From assembly GCF_014644535.1 (NCBI RefSeq), contig NZ_BMKW01000006.1:338326-402325 (forward strand): 64,000 nucleotides of DNA. Direction: 5' to 3'. This stretch comes from Neoroseomonas lacus (lineage in GTDB: Bacteria > Pseudomonadota > Alphaproteobacteria > Acetobacterales > Acetobacteraceae). Position 1 is the stretch's first letter, and each line of letters begins with the position of its first letter. Shown here piece after piece: positions 26,224 through 34,462 of this stretch. The notes below the pieces were generated by a model. It was not told the DNA's origin. It searched no databases and saw only the letters and a list, made by a program, of their open reading frames with translations. Made by a program: the position numbers and the translations under genes.

Positions 26224-27006
26224 ATGCGCCTGCCGGCATCCCCGCTGCGGGCGCGGCTGCACCACCTGTACAACGGTACCACGTCGGAATGCCGGCGCTT
26301 CCGTTACGGCGTGCTGGCGCTCGACCTCGCGACCATCGCCTTCGTCATCGTGACCTCCTTCGTTCAACGCAACCTGGCGATTGTCGTGATCGACGTGTTG
26401 ATCGGAATTGTGCTGGCGGTGGAATTCGCCGCGCGCCTGGCCGCCAGCCGCCGCCCGTGGCGCGAGGCATTGCGGCTCGCCTCGCTCGCGGATGTGGCCG
26501 CCATCATTTCCTTCCTCGCGCCGCTGACCGGTGAGGGGTTCGGCTTCCTGCGGGTGATGCGCACGCTGCGGCTGCTGCATTCCTACCGGATGCTCGGCAT
26601 GCTGCGGGAGGATTTCGCCTTCTTCCGCCGCAACGAGGAAGCGATGCTGGCGGCGACACATTTGGGTGTCTTCATCTTCATCATGACCGCCGTGGTCTAT
26701 GAGACGCAGCACGCCCACAACCCGCACATCGCGCACTACGCCGATGCGCTGTACTTCACTGTCACGGCGCTGACGACGACCGGCTTCGGCGACATCACCC
26801 TGCCGGGCACGGCGGGGCGGCTGATCTCGGTGGTGATCATGCTGGCCGGCGTCACGCTGTTCCTGCGCCTGGCGCAGGCGCTGTTCCGCCCGGCCAAGGT
26901 GCGTTTCACCTGCGCCTCATGCGGGCTGCAGCGGCACGAACCCGATGCGGTTCACTGCAAGGCCTGCGGGGCGCTGCTCAACATCCCGGATGCGGGGCTG
27001 GACTGA
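26224..27006 (+). CDS. Potassium channel with voltage-sensor-like helix and C-terminal zinc ribbon
   Basis: This 260-residue protein has about six membrane helices. The fourth carries regularly spaced arginines (FLRVMRTLRLLHSYRMLG), like a voltage-sensor S4. The pore loop ALTTTGFGDITLPG contains the selectivity filter in the TTGFGD form. A final helix (LISVVIMLAGVTLFLRLAQA) leads into a C-terminal tail with C-A-S-C and C-K-A-C pairs about 14 residues apart, a zinc-ribbon-like knuckle. It is predicted to pass K+ across the inner membrane. The zinc ribbon may sense metal or redox state or hold the tetramer. It starts one base after the previous stop. Confidence 0.88.
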   Translation: MRLPASPLRARLHHLYNGTTSECRRFRYGVLALDLATIAFVIVTSFVQRNLAIVVIDVLIGIVLAVEFAARLAASRRPWREALRLASLADVAAIISFLAPLTGEGFGFLRVMRTLRLLHSYRMLGMLREDFAFFRRNEEAMLAATHLGVFIFIMTAVVYETQHAHNPHIAHYADALYFTVTALTTTGFGDITLPGTAGRLISVVIMLAGVTLFLRLAQALFRPAKVRFTCASCGLQRHEPDAVHCKACGALLNIPDAGLD

Positions 27007-27801
27007 TCAAGCCGCCGCCATGGCGCGCAGGGCGGCCGCGGTGTCGACATCGGCGGGGAAGAAGGTCTCAAGGGTCAATTCGGCCAGCGTCACATCGGTG
27101 GCCGTGCCGAACACTGTCGTCGTGCTGATGAAGGCGAGTTCCCCAGCAGGCATGCGCAGCCGCAGCGGCGTCGCGATCAGGCCGCGTTCGCGTTCCGCGG
27201 CACTCGGCACCGCTTCCGGGCCGCCGGGATAGCGCGCGATCTCGGCCAGCAGCGCCTCGAGGCCAGGATCGGCGGAGGCATCGGCATCGCGTTTCAGCCG
27301 GTCCATCAGATGCGTCTTCCAGGCGCGCAGATTGGCGATGCGCGGCGCCAGGCCGCCCGGATGCAGGCTGAGCCGCAGCACATTGACCGGCGGGGTCAGC
27401 AAGGTTGCATCGACGCCGTCCATCAGCCGCATGGCGGTGCGGTTGCCCGCCAGCAGGTTCCAGTGCCGGTCGACCGCCAGCGCCGGCCAGGGCTCATGCC
27501 CGGAGAGGATCATGCGCACCGCCTCCATCGCCGGCGCGAGGGCGGGGTCCTCGATGCCGCGTTCGGCGTATTCGGGGGCATGGCCGGCAGCGACCAGCAG
27601 CGCATTGCGCGCGCGCAGCGGCACGGTCAGCCGTTCGGCGATGCGCAGCACCATCTCGCGGCTCGGCCGCGCCCGTCCCGATTCCACGAAGGAAAGGTGG
27701 CGCTGGGAGATCTCGGCCTCCAGCGCGAGGTCGAGCTGGCTGAGGCGCCGGCGCTGGCGCCATTCCTTGAGCAGGGGTCCGATCGTCGTCATGCGCGGCA
27801 T
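27007..27801 (-). CDS. XRE-family regulator with MmyB-like ligand-binding domain
   Basis: This 264-residue protein has an N-terminal HTH (LLKEWRQRRRLSQLDLALEA, then SQRHLSFVESGRARPSREMV) at residues 8-65 and a C-terminal MmyB-like domain at about 100-260 (GHEPWPALAVDRHWNLLAGN). That domain is PAS-like and has been reported to bind fatty acids in MltR-type regulators. A second ATG lies at 27792. Its stop (complement of 27007-27009) abuts the stop of the convergent channel gene in the palindrome TGATCA. It probably controls the divergent small membrane-protein gene. Confidence 0.88.
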   Translation of the reverse strand: MPRMTTIGPLLKEWRQRRRLSQLDLALEAEISQRHLSFVESGRARPSREMVLRIAERLTVPLRARNALLVAAGHAPEYAERGIEDPALAPAMEAVRMILSGHEPWPALAVDRHWNLLAGNRTAMRLMDGVDATLLTPPVNVLRLSLHPGGLAPRIANLRAWKTHLMDRLKRDADASADPGLEALLAEIARYPGGPEAVPSAAERERGLIATPLRLRMPAGELAFISTTTVFGTATDVTLAELTLETFFPADVDTAAALRAMAAA

Positions 27802-27901
27802 CCTATCGCGGTGCGGCGCGCATTCGATGACCTGCGAGGTAATCGCTTCGCCGTCGCGCTTCGGCGATCAACCCGGCATCGGACATGAAGGAGACAGACC
27901 G

Positions 27902-28300
27902 ATGTCGATGCTTCCCCAGACCCCCTTCCTGCGCCTGGCCCTGTCCGCCGATGCGGCGGCAAGCGGGCTGATGGGCCTCGCCTTCGCCGCCGCGCCGGCG
28001 GCGATCGGCGCGCTGACGGCGTTGCCGCCCGGGCTGTTGCGGGCGGCGGGGTTGTTCCTGTTGGCCTATGCGGCGGTGATTGCTTGGCTCGCGATGCGCA
28101 GCGCCGTGCCGCGGGCGATGCTGTGGCTGCTGGTCGTGGGCAACCTCGTCTGGGCGGTGGAATGTGCCGCGCTGCCGCTGCTCGGCTTCGTCGCGCCGAA
28201 TGGCTGGGGCATTGCCCTGCTGGCGGTGCAGGCGGTGGCCGTGGCGGTGTTCGCGGAACTGTACGTCATCGCGTTGCGGCGGGTCGCGCGGGCGGCGTGA
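27902..28300 (+). CDS. Small integral membrane protein, unknown
   Basis: This 132-residue protein has four hydrophobic helices (about 10-35, 42-63, 70-92 and 103-125) and no recognised domain. The start ATG at 27902 (MSMLPQTPFLRLALSADAAA) follows GGAGACAG. It lies 100 bp from and divergent to the MmyB-type regulator. In many bacteria such regulator/membrane-protein pairs are functionally linked; here that is inference. A solo hairpin of the repeat family follows 11 bp after its stop. Confidence 0.75.
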   Translation: MSMLPQTPFLRLALSADAAASGLMGLAFAAAPAAIGALTALPPGLLRAAGLFLLAYAAVIAWLAMRSAVPRAMLWLLVVGNLVWAVECAALPLLGFVAPNGWGIALLAVQAVAVAVFAELYVIALRRVARAA

Positions 28301-28311
28301 GAGGTGGGATT

Positions 28312-28334
28312 GGAGAGGGGCAGAGCCCCTCTCC
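28312..28334. repeat. Solo outer hairpin of the intergenic element family
   Basis: GGAGAGGGG (28312-28320) pairs perfectly with CCCCTCTCC (28326-28334) around CAGAG. This is the same outer hairpin that ends the full copies, here without the rest of the element. It lies between convergent genes and could act as a two-way terminator. Confidence 0.75.
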
Positions 28335-28371
28335 ACGCCCCGGAGCTGCCGCCCGCGTCCTGCCGCGCCCG

Positions 28372-29136
28372 TCAGAAGCGCGGCATCAGCATCCCGCCAT
28401 CGATCGGGAAGGAATGCCCGGTCGAATACGGCATCGCCCCGGCCGCCAGCGTCGCCACCGCGCCGCCGATATCCTCGGCTTCGCCCCAGCGGCGGATTGG
28501 TGCCAGCCCGGCCTCGATCTGCGCGCCATACTTGTCCCACACGCCGCGCGTCATGTCGGTGCGAATCACGCCGGGCTGAATATCGTAGGTGTTGATGCCG
28601 TGTTCGGCGAGCCGCATGGCGAATAGCTTCGCGACCATCGAGACCCCTGCCTTGGACACGCAGTATTCCGCGCGGTTCAGCGAGGCCATCACCGCATTCA
28701 CCGAGGAGATGAACACCAGCGAGCGATGCCCGCGCACCGGCGCGCCCTCGGCGAGCATCCGCCTGGCCATCGCCTGGCTGAGGAAGAACACCCCGCGCGT
28801 ATTGATGTCGAGCAGCCGGTCCCATGACTCGGGCGTCGTCTCCAGCATGTCCTGGCGCGTCTGCACCTGCACGCCGGCGACATTGGCCAGGCACTCCAGC
28901 CCGCCATAGGCGCCCCAGGCGGCGTCGAGCAGCGCGGCATGCGCCGCGACATTGCCGACATCGGCCAGGATGAAGGTGAAGCGGCCGCCGGCGGCCTCGA
29001 CCGCGGCGCGGGTCTCCTCGGCGCCCTCGGGTGAGATGTCGGCACCGACCAGGTCGAACCCCTTCTGCGCCAGGGCGACGCAACTCGCGCGGCCGATCCC
29101 GCGCCGCGCGCCGGTGACGAGTGCGGCAGGCTTCAT
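28372..29136 (-). CDS. SDR-family 3-ketoacyl reductase-like oxidoreductase
   Basis: This 254-residue short-chain dehydrogenase has the cofactor motif TGARRGIGRA (TGxxxGIG), an N-A-G-like VANVAG region (here seen as LANVAGVQV), catalytic serine in VFISSVNAVMASLNRAEYCV and the Y-x3-K motif as YCVSK. The C-terminal PGVIRTDMT and SFPIDGGMLMPRF segments are typical of FabG-like enzymes. The start MKPAALVTGARRGIG was chosen because the cofactor fold begins there. The substrate is unknown. It is divergent from the racemase gene. Confidence 0.88.
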   Translation of the reverse strand: MKPAALVTGARRGIGRASCVALAQKGFDLVGADISPEGAEETRAAVEAAGGRFTFILADVGNVAAHAALLDAAWGAYGGLECLANVAGVQVQTRQDMLETTPESWDRLLDINTRGVFFLSQAMARRMLAEGAPVRGHRSLVFISSVNAVMASLNRAEYCVSKAGVSMVAKLFAMRLAEHGINTYDIQPGVIRTDMTRGVWDKYGAQIEAGLAPIRRWGEAEDIGGAVATLAAGAMPYSTGHSFPIDGGMLMPRF

Positions 29137-29344
29137 TGCTACGTTTTCCCTTTGATGCGGCGGCATGGGGCGATGCGCACCCCGCTCAACACAAGGCCCG
29201 CTCCACCATCTGGCGGAGCGGGCCTGCAACCGTTGACCGGTGCCGTTTCCTGGACGTTGCCCCGAACTGAGCGCAGTCATGACACAGTCCGAACACCCTT
29301 CCCGTCAACCAGGTAGGTGTGCGGTGCAACAAGGCGGAGCGTCG

Positions 29345-30073
29345 ATGCGGATCCTCGTCGTCAACTCGAATACCACCCCCTCGGTGACCGAACGCATCGG
29401 CGCGGCGGCCCGTGCGATGGCCTCGCCGGGCACGGAAATCCTCGCCGTCAGCGCGCCCTTCGGCCTGCCGCTAATCGTGACGCGGGCGGATTGGCTGGTC
29501 GCGGGGCCGGCGACGCTCGCCGCGCTGGCGGACCATCGCGGCAGCTATGACGCAGCTGTGATTGCCTGCTTCGGCGATCCGGGGCTCGACGCGGCAAAGG
29601 AGCTGCTCGAGGTGCCGGTGCTTGGCATCAGCGAGGCCGCCTTCCACGCCGCCTGCATGCTGGGCCGGCGCTTCGGCGTGGTCTCCTTCACGGCGGCGCT
29701 GCGGCCGATGTTCGAGGAATGCCTGGCCCATCACGGCCTCACCGCGCGTTGCGCCGGCTTCCGCATGGGCCCGGCCTTCAGCGGCGACCCCGGCACAGTG
29801 GCGGAGGAACGGCTGGAACTGCTCGCTGGCCTCTGCGCCGACAGCGTCGAGCAGGATGGGGCGGAGGCGATCATCCTCGCCGGCGGGCCGTTGGCGGGTC
29901 TCGCGCCGCTGTTGCAGCCCCATGTTGCGGTGCCGCTGATCGACGGCACCCAGGCAGCGGTGCGTCTGGCGGAGGCGATGGCCGGTCTCGTGCCGCGCAG
30001 CCCGCGCTCGCATCGCGTCCGCGCACTGACCGGCTTCGGCCCGGCGGTCACCAGCCTGTATGCGGCGCGCTGA
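29345..30073 (+). CDS. Aspartate/glutamate/hydantoin racemase-family protein
   Basis: This 242-residue protein matches the Asp/Glu/hydantoin racemase fold: MRILVVNSNTTPSVTERIGA at the N-terminus, first catalytic cysteine in AVIACFGDPGLDAAKE and TRADWLVAGPAT in between. The second half reads AEAIILAGGPLAGLAPLLQP, where two-cysteine hydantoin racemases have a cysteine. A one-cysteine member might act on a different substrate or as a decarboxylase-like enzyme. The start at 29345 gives the family N-terminus; an upstream ATG at 29240 adds a non-homologous leader. Element copy E begins about 32 bp after its stop. Confidence 0.82.
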   Translation: MRILVVNSNTTPSVTERIGAAARAMASPGTEILAVSAPFGLPLIVTRADWLVAGPATLAALADHRGSYDAAVIACFGDPGLDAAKELLEVPVLGISEAAFHAACMLGRRFGVVSFTAALRPMFEECLAHHGLTARCAGFRMGPAFSGDPGTVAEERLELLAGLCADSVEQDGAEAIILAGGPLAGLAPLLQPHVAVPLIDGTQAAVRLAEAMAGLVPRSPRSHRVRALTGFGPAVTSLYAAR

Positions 30074-30104
30074 GCGACCGTTCGGAACGTGCTTGGCCGG
30101 TGGA

Positions 30105-30325
30105 ACCGAAAGGGGCTCTGCCCCTCTCGGACTCACCCCACCAAAGGCCTAAGGGCCATTGGAAACCGATACTTGGCGCCTTGCGCCACGGTCAGGATGG
30201 GCGCCGGGATCCGTCCTCGCGCACCAGGCGCGCTCAGGATGCGCTCCACGCACGGTGCCAGAATGCGGCATTCCAAATGCCCCGGGCATTTGGCGGGGTG
30301 GCTTGGAGGGGCGGCGCCTCTCCAG
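30105..30325. repeat. Intergenic paired-hairpin element, copy E
   Basis: The left outer hairpin is at 30107-30129. The left inner hairpin is CCAAAGGCC (30141-30149) with GGCCATTGG (30154-30162), with one mismatch. The right inner hairpin is CCAAATGCC (30273-30281) with GGCATTTGG (30285-30293), perfect and with a changed inner stem. The right outer hairpin at 30305-30323 is slightly decayed. The core resembles copy A. The remaining gap to 30472 holds nothing recognisable. Confidence 0.85.
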
Positions 30326-30472
30326 CCTTCGCCACCGCCTGTCACCGCGACGGTACCGGCATCGGCTGCCGGGTGGGGCTGGCGCCGGGCGTCTCGAACG
30401 CGCGCTGATGCGTCATCCGCGCTATCCTCACAATCCCGGCACGAAAGCCCCGGGGCTGCGCCACGGAGTTAC

Positions 30473-30721
30473 ATGCCCTATCTGGTCGAGACCCTGCTGT
30501 TCCTGTTGCCCTTCGCCGCCTATGGGCTGTGGCGACGGATGAACCCGCGGACGGAACCGAGCACCATCCTGCTCATCCTCGCGGCGGTGGGCGCCGCGCT
30601 GACGATCGGTGGCGGGCTCTGGTACGGCGAATTGCGCAGCCTGCCGCCCGGCGCGACCTATGTGCCCGCGCAACTCGAGGGCGGTCACATCGAGCCCGGC
30701 CATGCGGAACGTCCCCGGTGA
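30473..30721 (+). CDS. DUF6111-family small membrane protein
   Basis: This 82-residue protein has two hydrophobic segments (LVETLLFLLPFAAYGLW and TILLILAAVGAALTIGGGLW) and a C-terminal tail with PPGATYVPAQLEGGHIEPGH, which matches the short family found upstream of cca in alphaproteobacteria. GGAG lies six nt before the ATG. Its TGA overlaps the GTG start of cca (GTGA), so the two genes are translationally coupled. Function is unknown; it is likely in the inner membrane. Confidence 0.82.
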   Translation: MPYLVETLLFLLPFAAYGLWRRMNPRTEPSTILLILAAVGAALTIGGGLWYGELRSLPPGATYVPAQLEGGHIEPGHAERPR

Positions 30722-32034
30722 ATGACGCGCCGGGAGTGCCGATCCGCCGCCCCGCCTTCCTGGACGAGCCGGCCGTCGCCGCGGTGCTTGCGGCGCTGCC
30801 CGGCGCGCGCGCGGTCGGCGGCTGCGTGCGCGATGCGTTGGCGGCACGGACCTCGGCCGATGTCGATGTCGCCGCACCCTTCACGCCTGAGGAGATCTCC
30901 GCCCGTCTGCGCGCCGCCGGGCTCAAGGTGTTCGAGACCGGCCTTGCTCATGGCACCGTGACCGCGGTGAAGGCCCACCAGCCTGTCGAGGTCACCGCAC
31001 TGCGCCGCGACGTGTTGACCGATGGCCGCCACGCCGTGGTCGAATGGACGACGGATTGGCATGAGGACGCGGCGCGGCGCGATTTCACCATCAACGCCAT
31101 GTCGCTCACGCCCGAGGGCATGCTGTTCGATTATTTCGGTGGCCGGGCTGACCTCGCGGCGGGGCTCGTGCGCTTCGTCGGCGATGCCGATACGCGCCTG
31201 GCCGAGGATTACCTGCGCGCCCTACGATTTTTCCGCTTCCAGGCGCGCTACGGCCGGGGCGCGCCGGATGCGGCGGCGGTGGCGGCGATCGGCCGGGCGG
31301 TGCCGGGCCTCGCGCGGCTTTCGGCCGAACGGGTCTGGATGGAGCTGAAGCGTATCCTCGCCGTGCCCGACCCGGTGGCGACGCTGGCGCTGATGGCCGC
31401 GACAGGCGTGCTTGGCGCGATGCTGCCGGAGGCGCGGCCGCCGGGGCTGGTGCCGCGTCTTGTGGCGATCGGTGCGCCGGCCGAGGCGATGTTGCGCCTA
31501 TCCGGGTTGCTGGCGGGCAGCGGCGCGGCGACCGGCCGCCTGTCCCGCCGGCTGCGCTTCTCGGGCAGCGAGGCCGCCCTGCTGGACGCCCTGCTCGGCG
31601 GCACCGAGGGCGAGGGATCGAACCTGTTTCGCCTCGCCCCCACCCTGGCGGGCGCAGATCTGCGCCGCGTGCTGACACAGGCCGACCAGCGTTGGCGCGG
31701 CGTCGATGCCACGGCGCTGTTGCTGGCGCGGTCCTGGCTGGCGCAGGCCTTGCCGCGCGAGGATTGGGCCATGCCCGGGACCTGGTCCGGTGAGGCTGCC
31801 GCGTGGGATGCCCTGCGCGCGCGCATCGCCGCAGAGCCCGTGCCGATGTTCCCGCTGGCGGGGCGGGATGCCTTGGCGCTGGGCCTTGCGGCCGGCCCGG
31901 CGATCGGGATTGCGCTCGATGCGGTGCGGCAGTGGTGGGTAGCGCGTGGCTGCGGCGATGACCTCGAGGCCTGCCGCGCAGAGCTGCGCCGGCGCCTGTC
32001 GGCGGATGGCGGCGGGGCCGCACTCGGGGGATGA
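30718..32034 (+). CDS. cca: CCA-adding tRNA nucleotidyltransferase / poly(A) polymerase family
   Basis: This 438-residue class II nucleotidyltransferase has the head motif AVGGCVRDALAARTSADVDV (G-G-x-V-R-D and D-x-D) for metal and NTP binding, DFTINAMSL and the RDFTINA segment (here RRDFTINAMS), then LRALRFFRFQARYG in the neck. It repairs or adds the 3' CCA of tRNA. The start is GTG at 30718, overlapping the previous stop; the frame is open further upstream but only inside the preceding gene. The C-terminal third is less conserved. A LexA-like promoter follows 24 bp after its stop. Confidence 0.93.
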   Translation: MNDAPGVPIRRPAFLDEPAVAAVLAALPGARAVGGCVRDALAARTSADVDVAAPFTPEEISARLRAAGLKVFETGLAHGTVTAVKAHQPVEVTALRRDVLTDGRHAVVEWTTDWHEDAARRDFTINAMSLTPEGMLFDYFGGRADLAAGLVRFVGDADTRLAEDYLRALRFFRFQARYGRGAPDAAAVAAIGRAVPGLARLSAERVWMELKRILAVPDPVATLALMAATGVLGAMLPEARPPGLVPRLVAIGAPAEAMLRLSGLLAGSGAATGRLSRRLRFSGSEAALLDALLGGTEGEGSNLFRLAPTLAGADLRRVLTQADQRWRGVDATALLLARSWLAQALPREDWAMPGTWSGEAAAWDALRARIAAEPVPMFPLAGRDALALGLAAGPAIGIALDAVRQWWVARGCGDDLEACRAELRRRLSADGGGAALGG

Positions 32035-32057
32035 GTGGGGGATCCGGCCCCGCCGCG

Positions 32058-32085
32058 TTTACCGGAACGAAACAAGAACTAGCAT
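32058..32085 (+). promoter_or_regulatory. Putative LexA (SOS) box inside a sigma-70-type promoter
   Basis: GAAC (32065-32068), seven bases, then GAAC (32076-32079) form the direct-repeat LexA box of alphaproteobacteria, known as GTTC-N7-GTTC on the other strand. It fills the spacer between TTTACC (32058-32063, four of six to TTGACA) and TAGCAT (32080-32085, four of six to TATAAT), spaced by 16 bp. That arrangement fits LexA repression. Transcription would start near 32092 and run towards the exporter gene. Confidence 0.5.
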
Positions 32086-32115
32086 GACGCCACGACAGGT
32101 TTCAAGAGGGATGAT

Positions 32116-32193
32116 GTGACAGTTGATGCGATGCCGGTCTGGCGGCGCCCGCTGGTCGGCCATGCGGCGCGCAGGCCGAATACGCCTCCGTGA
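32116..32193 (+). CDS. Possible 25-residue ORF behind the LexA-like promoter
   Basis: A GTG at 32116 has AAGAGGG five nt upstream and opens a 25-codon frame ending at TGA 32191-32193 (MTVDAMPVWRRPLVGHAARR and five more residues). It is the first ribosome-site-supported frame after the predicted transcription start. The peptide is basic with no membrane helix. It could be a leader or small SOS protein, or chance. Support is weak. Confidence 0.2.
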   Translation: MTVDAMPVWRRPLVGHAARRPNTPP

Positions 32194-32367
32194 ACCCGGG
32201 CGCAGGGTGCAAGGCGTTGCACTTTATGGCGGTCAAGCAAGGCATTCGACACTTCTGCGGAGCGGACATCCTCGCGCGACCGGGTGATTCCCCGCAGGCG
32301 CCATTGCTCGGCCCGTCCAGCCAGACCCCGGATACCGTCGCCGCCCATTCCGGGCTATCCCGCGACC
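32194..32367. other. Leader region upstream of the exporter gene
   Basis: This is the rest of the ~330-bp gap between cca and the ABC exporter. No gene, hairpin or repeat is convincing. Frames on both strands lack ribosome sites. It may be a long 5' leader of the exporter mRNA. Confidence 0.4.
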
Positions 32368-34116
32368 ATGGCCAAAGCCCTCGACACCTCCGCCCGCGCC
32401 TTGCTGCTCCGCCTATGGCACGACCATCTGGCGGGGCATCGGCGCGGCATCCTCATCGCGCTGGCCTGCACGCTTGGCGTGGCGGCCAGCACGGCGCTGT
32501 ATCCGGTGGTCATCCAGCAATCCTTCGACCGCTACACCGAGGGCCGGCATGACTGGCTGTGGCTGGTGCCGGTCGTCATCATCGCGGTCACCTCGCTGAA
32601 GGCGGCGGCGCAGTTCGGCCAGGCGGTAGCGATTCAATCCGTCGTGCTGCGGGTCATCGAAGGGCTGCAGAACGACCTGTTCCGGGCGTTGACGCGCGCC
32701 GACCTCGCCGCCGTGGCGCGCGAGGCGCCGGCCCGCCACGCCGCCCGCTTCACCACCGATGCGGCGCTGATCCGCGAGGCGCTCACCAAGTCGATCAACG
32801 CCGTCGCCGATGCGCTGACGCTGGTCGGGCTGGTCGCCTCGATGGTGTGGCTCGACTGGCAGATGTCGCTGGTGGGTGGGCTGCTCTACCCGATCGCGGT
32901 GCTGCCGATCCTGAAGTTGGGCAAGCGCATCCGGCGCGCCTCGGGCGGCATGCAGGAACGCGTGGGCGAGGCGGCGGCGGCGTTGACGGAATCCTTCGGT
33001 GCCGCCCGCGTGGTGCGCGCCTATCGGCTGGAGGCGGCCGAGGAGGCCCGTGCCGCCGGCCTCTTCGCCCGCCTGCGGGAGAGCCTGTATCACATCGCCC
33101 GTACCCGCGCTTCGCTCGACCCGATGCTGGAGGCGCTGGGCGGCTTCGCCGTCGCGGCGGTGCTCGTGTTCGTCGGCTGGCGCGTCGCCTCCGGGGCGGG
33201 GACGGTCGGTGAATTCACCGGCTTCGTCGCGGCGCTGCTGATTGCCTCGCGCCCGGCGCGCGCGCTGGGCTCGCTCAATTCGGCGCTGCAGGAAGGCCTG
33301 GCCGGGCTGTCGCGCGTCTATGGCGTGGTGGATGTGCCGCGGCGGATCACCGACGCGCCGGACGCTGCGCCGCTGCCGCCTGGCCATGGTCGCGTCGAAT
33401 TCGCCGGCGTCGGCTTCACTTATGAGGGCGTGCCGGATGCGGCGCTGGCGGGGCTGAGTTTCACTGCCGAACCGGGGCAGACCATCGCGCTGGTCGGGCC
33501 GTCGGGTGCCGGCAAATCCACCGCCATCGCCCTGGTGCCGCGGCTGTATGACGCGACGGCAGGCGCCGTGCTGGTCGATGGGGCCGACATCCGTGCGGTG
33601 ACCATCGCCTCGCTGCGCGACGCCATCGCCTATGTCGGCCAGGACGCGACGATCTTCGACGACACCGCGCTGGCCAACATCGCCTGCGGCCGGCCCGACG
33701 CGACCCGCGCCGAGGTCGAGGAAGCCGCCCGCGCCGCTGCCGCGCATGACTTCATCGCCGCCCTGGCCAATGGGTATGACACGCCGCTGGGGTCGGGCGG
33801 GTCGCGGCTGTCGGGTGGGCAGCGACAGCGCATCGCGCTCGCCCGCGCCCTGCTGCGCAATCCGCGCATCCTGTTGCTGGACGAGGCGACCAGCGCGCTC
33901 GATGCCGAGAACGAGGCGCTGGTGCAGCAGGCGTTGGCCCGGCTGCGCGCCGGGCGCACCACGCTGGTGATCGCCCACCGGCTGGCGACGGTGCGGGACG
34001 CCGACCGGATCGTCGTGATGGAACAGGGGCGCGCCGTCGAGCAGGGGGACCATGCGGCGCTGATGGCGCAGGACGGGCTCTATGCCCGGCTGGTGCGGAC
34101 GCAGGCATTTGGGTGA
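32368..34116 (+). CDS. MsbA-like ABC exporter (fused membrane and ATPase domains)
   Basis: This 582-residue half-transporter has six transmembrane helices at about residues 20-310 and a nucleotide-binding domain at about 335-575. Walker A is VGPSGAGKSTAIALV, the signature is [16 protein letters not shown], Walker B is ILLLDEATSALD and the H-loop is VIAHRLATVRDADRI. It matches the MsbA/lipid-A-flippase-like group, which moves lipid A core or hydrophobic compounds outward with ATP. Another lipopolysaccharide gene (kdsB) is elsewhere in the window. A putative LexA-controlled promoter lies ~290 bp upstream. Element copy F follows about 24 bp after the stop. Confidence 0.88.
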   Translation: MAKALDTSARALLLRLWHDHLAGHRRGILIALACTLGVAASTALYPVVIQQSFDRYTEGRHDWLWLVPVVIIAVTSLKAAAQFGQAVAIQSVVLRVIEGLQNDLFRALTRADLAAVAREAPARHAARFTTDAALIREALTKSINAVADALTLVGLVASMVWLDWQMSLVGGLLYPIAVLPILKLGKRIRRASGGMQERVGEAAAALTESFGAARVVRAYRLEAAEEARAAGLFARLRESLYHIARTRASLDPMLEALGGFAVAAVLVFVGWRVASGAGTVGEFTGFVAALLIASRPARALGSLNSALQEGLAGLSRVYGVVDVPRRITDAPDAAPLPPGHGRVEFAGVGFTYEGVPDAALAGLSFTAEPGQTIALVGPSGAGKSTAIALVPRLYDATAGAVLVDGADIRAVTIASLRDAIAYVGQDATIFDDTALANIACGRPDATRAEVEEAARAAAAHDFIAALANGYDTPLGSGGSRLSGGQRQRIALARALLRNPRILLLDEATSALDAENEALVQQALARLRAGRTTLVIAHRLATVRDADRIVVMEQGRAVEQGDHAALMAQDGLYARLVRTQAFG

Positions 34117-34139
34117 GGGGCAGCCTCAGTCGGGACGAG

Positions 34140-34413
34140 CCGGAGAGGGGCTTTGCTCCTCTCCGGACCACACCCCACCAAGGGCCTAAGGGCCTTTGGA
34201 AACCTCCATCTGGCGCCGGGCGGCAAGGTCAATCCCGGCCCGCATCGGGCAGTTCGGGCGCAGGAGCGGCTTTGGGCACCCATCCCGGTAATGGGGCACG
34301 AAGCCAACAGATGGCATTCCAAAGCGCACTGCCCGATGGGTCACCATTGGCGTCGCGTCGCAACGTCAATGGGTTTCACGGCGGGGTGGCTTGGAAGGGC
34401 GGCGCCCCACCAA
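34140..34413. repeat. Intergenic paired-hairpin element, copy F
   Basis: The left outer hairpin is CGGAGAGGGG at 34141-34150 with its mate ending at 34165. The left inner hairpin is CCAAGGGCC (34178-34186) with GGCCTTTGG (34191-34199). On the right side the usual stem is broken and an alternative hairpin appears: CCATTGGCGT (34344-34353) with ACGTCAATGG (34363-34372), one G-T pair. That same hairpin type replaces the left inner hairpin in copy B. The right outer hairpin at 34391-34413 is decayed. Confidence 0.8.
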
Positions 34414-34462
34414 TCTCCGCCCCACACCATCGGGCGTCGCCCAACGGAACCCGAACTGACCG

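Noticed and set aside
30089..30472. Long upstream extension of the DUF6111 gene
   Set aside because: The extension is element copy E in frame; the GGAG-supported ATG at 30473 gives the usual length.
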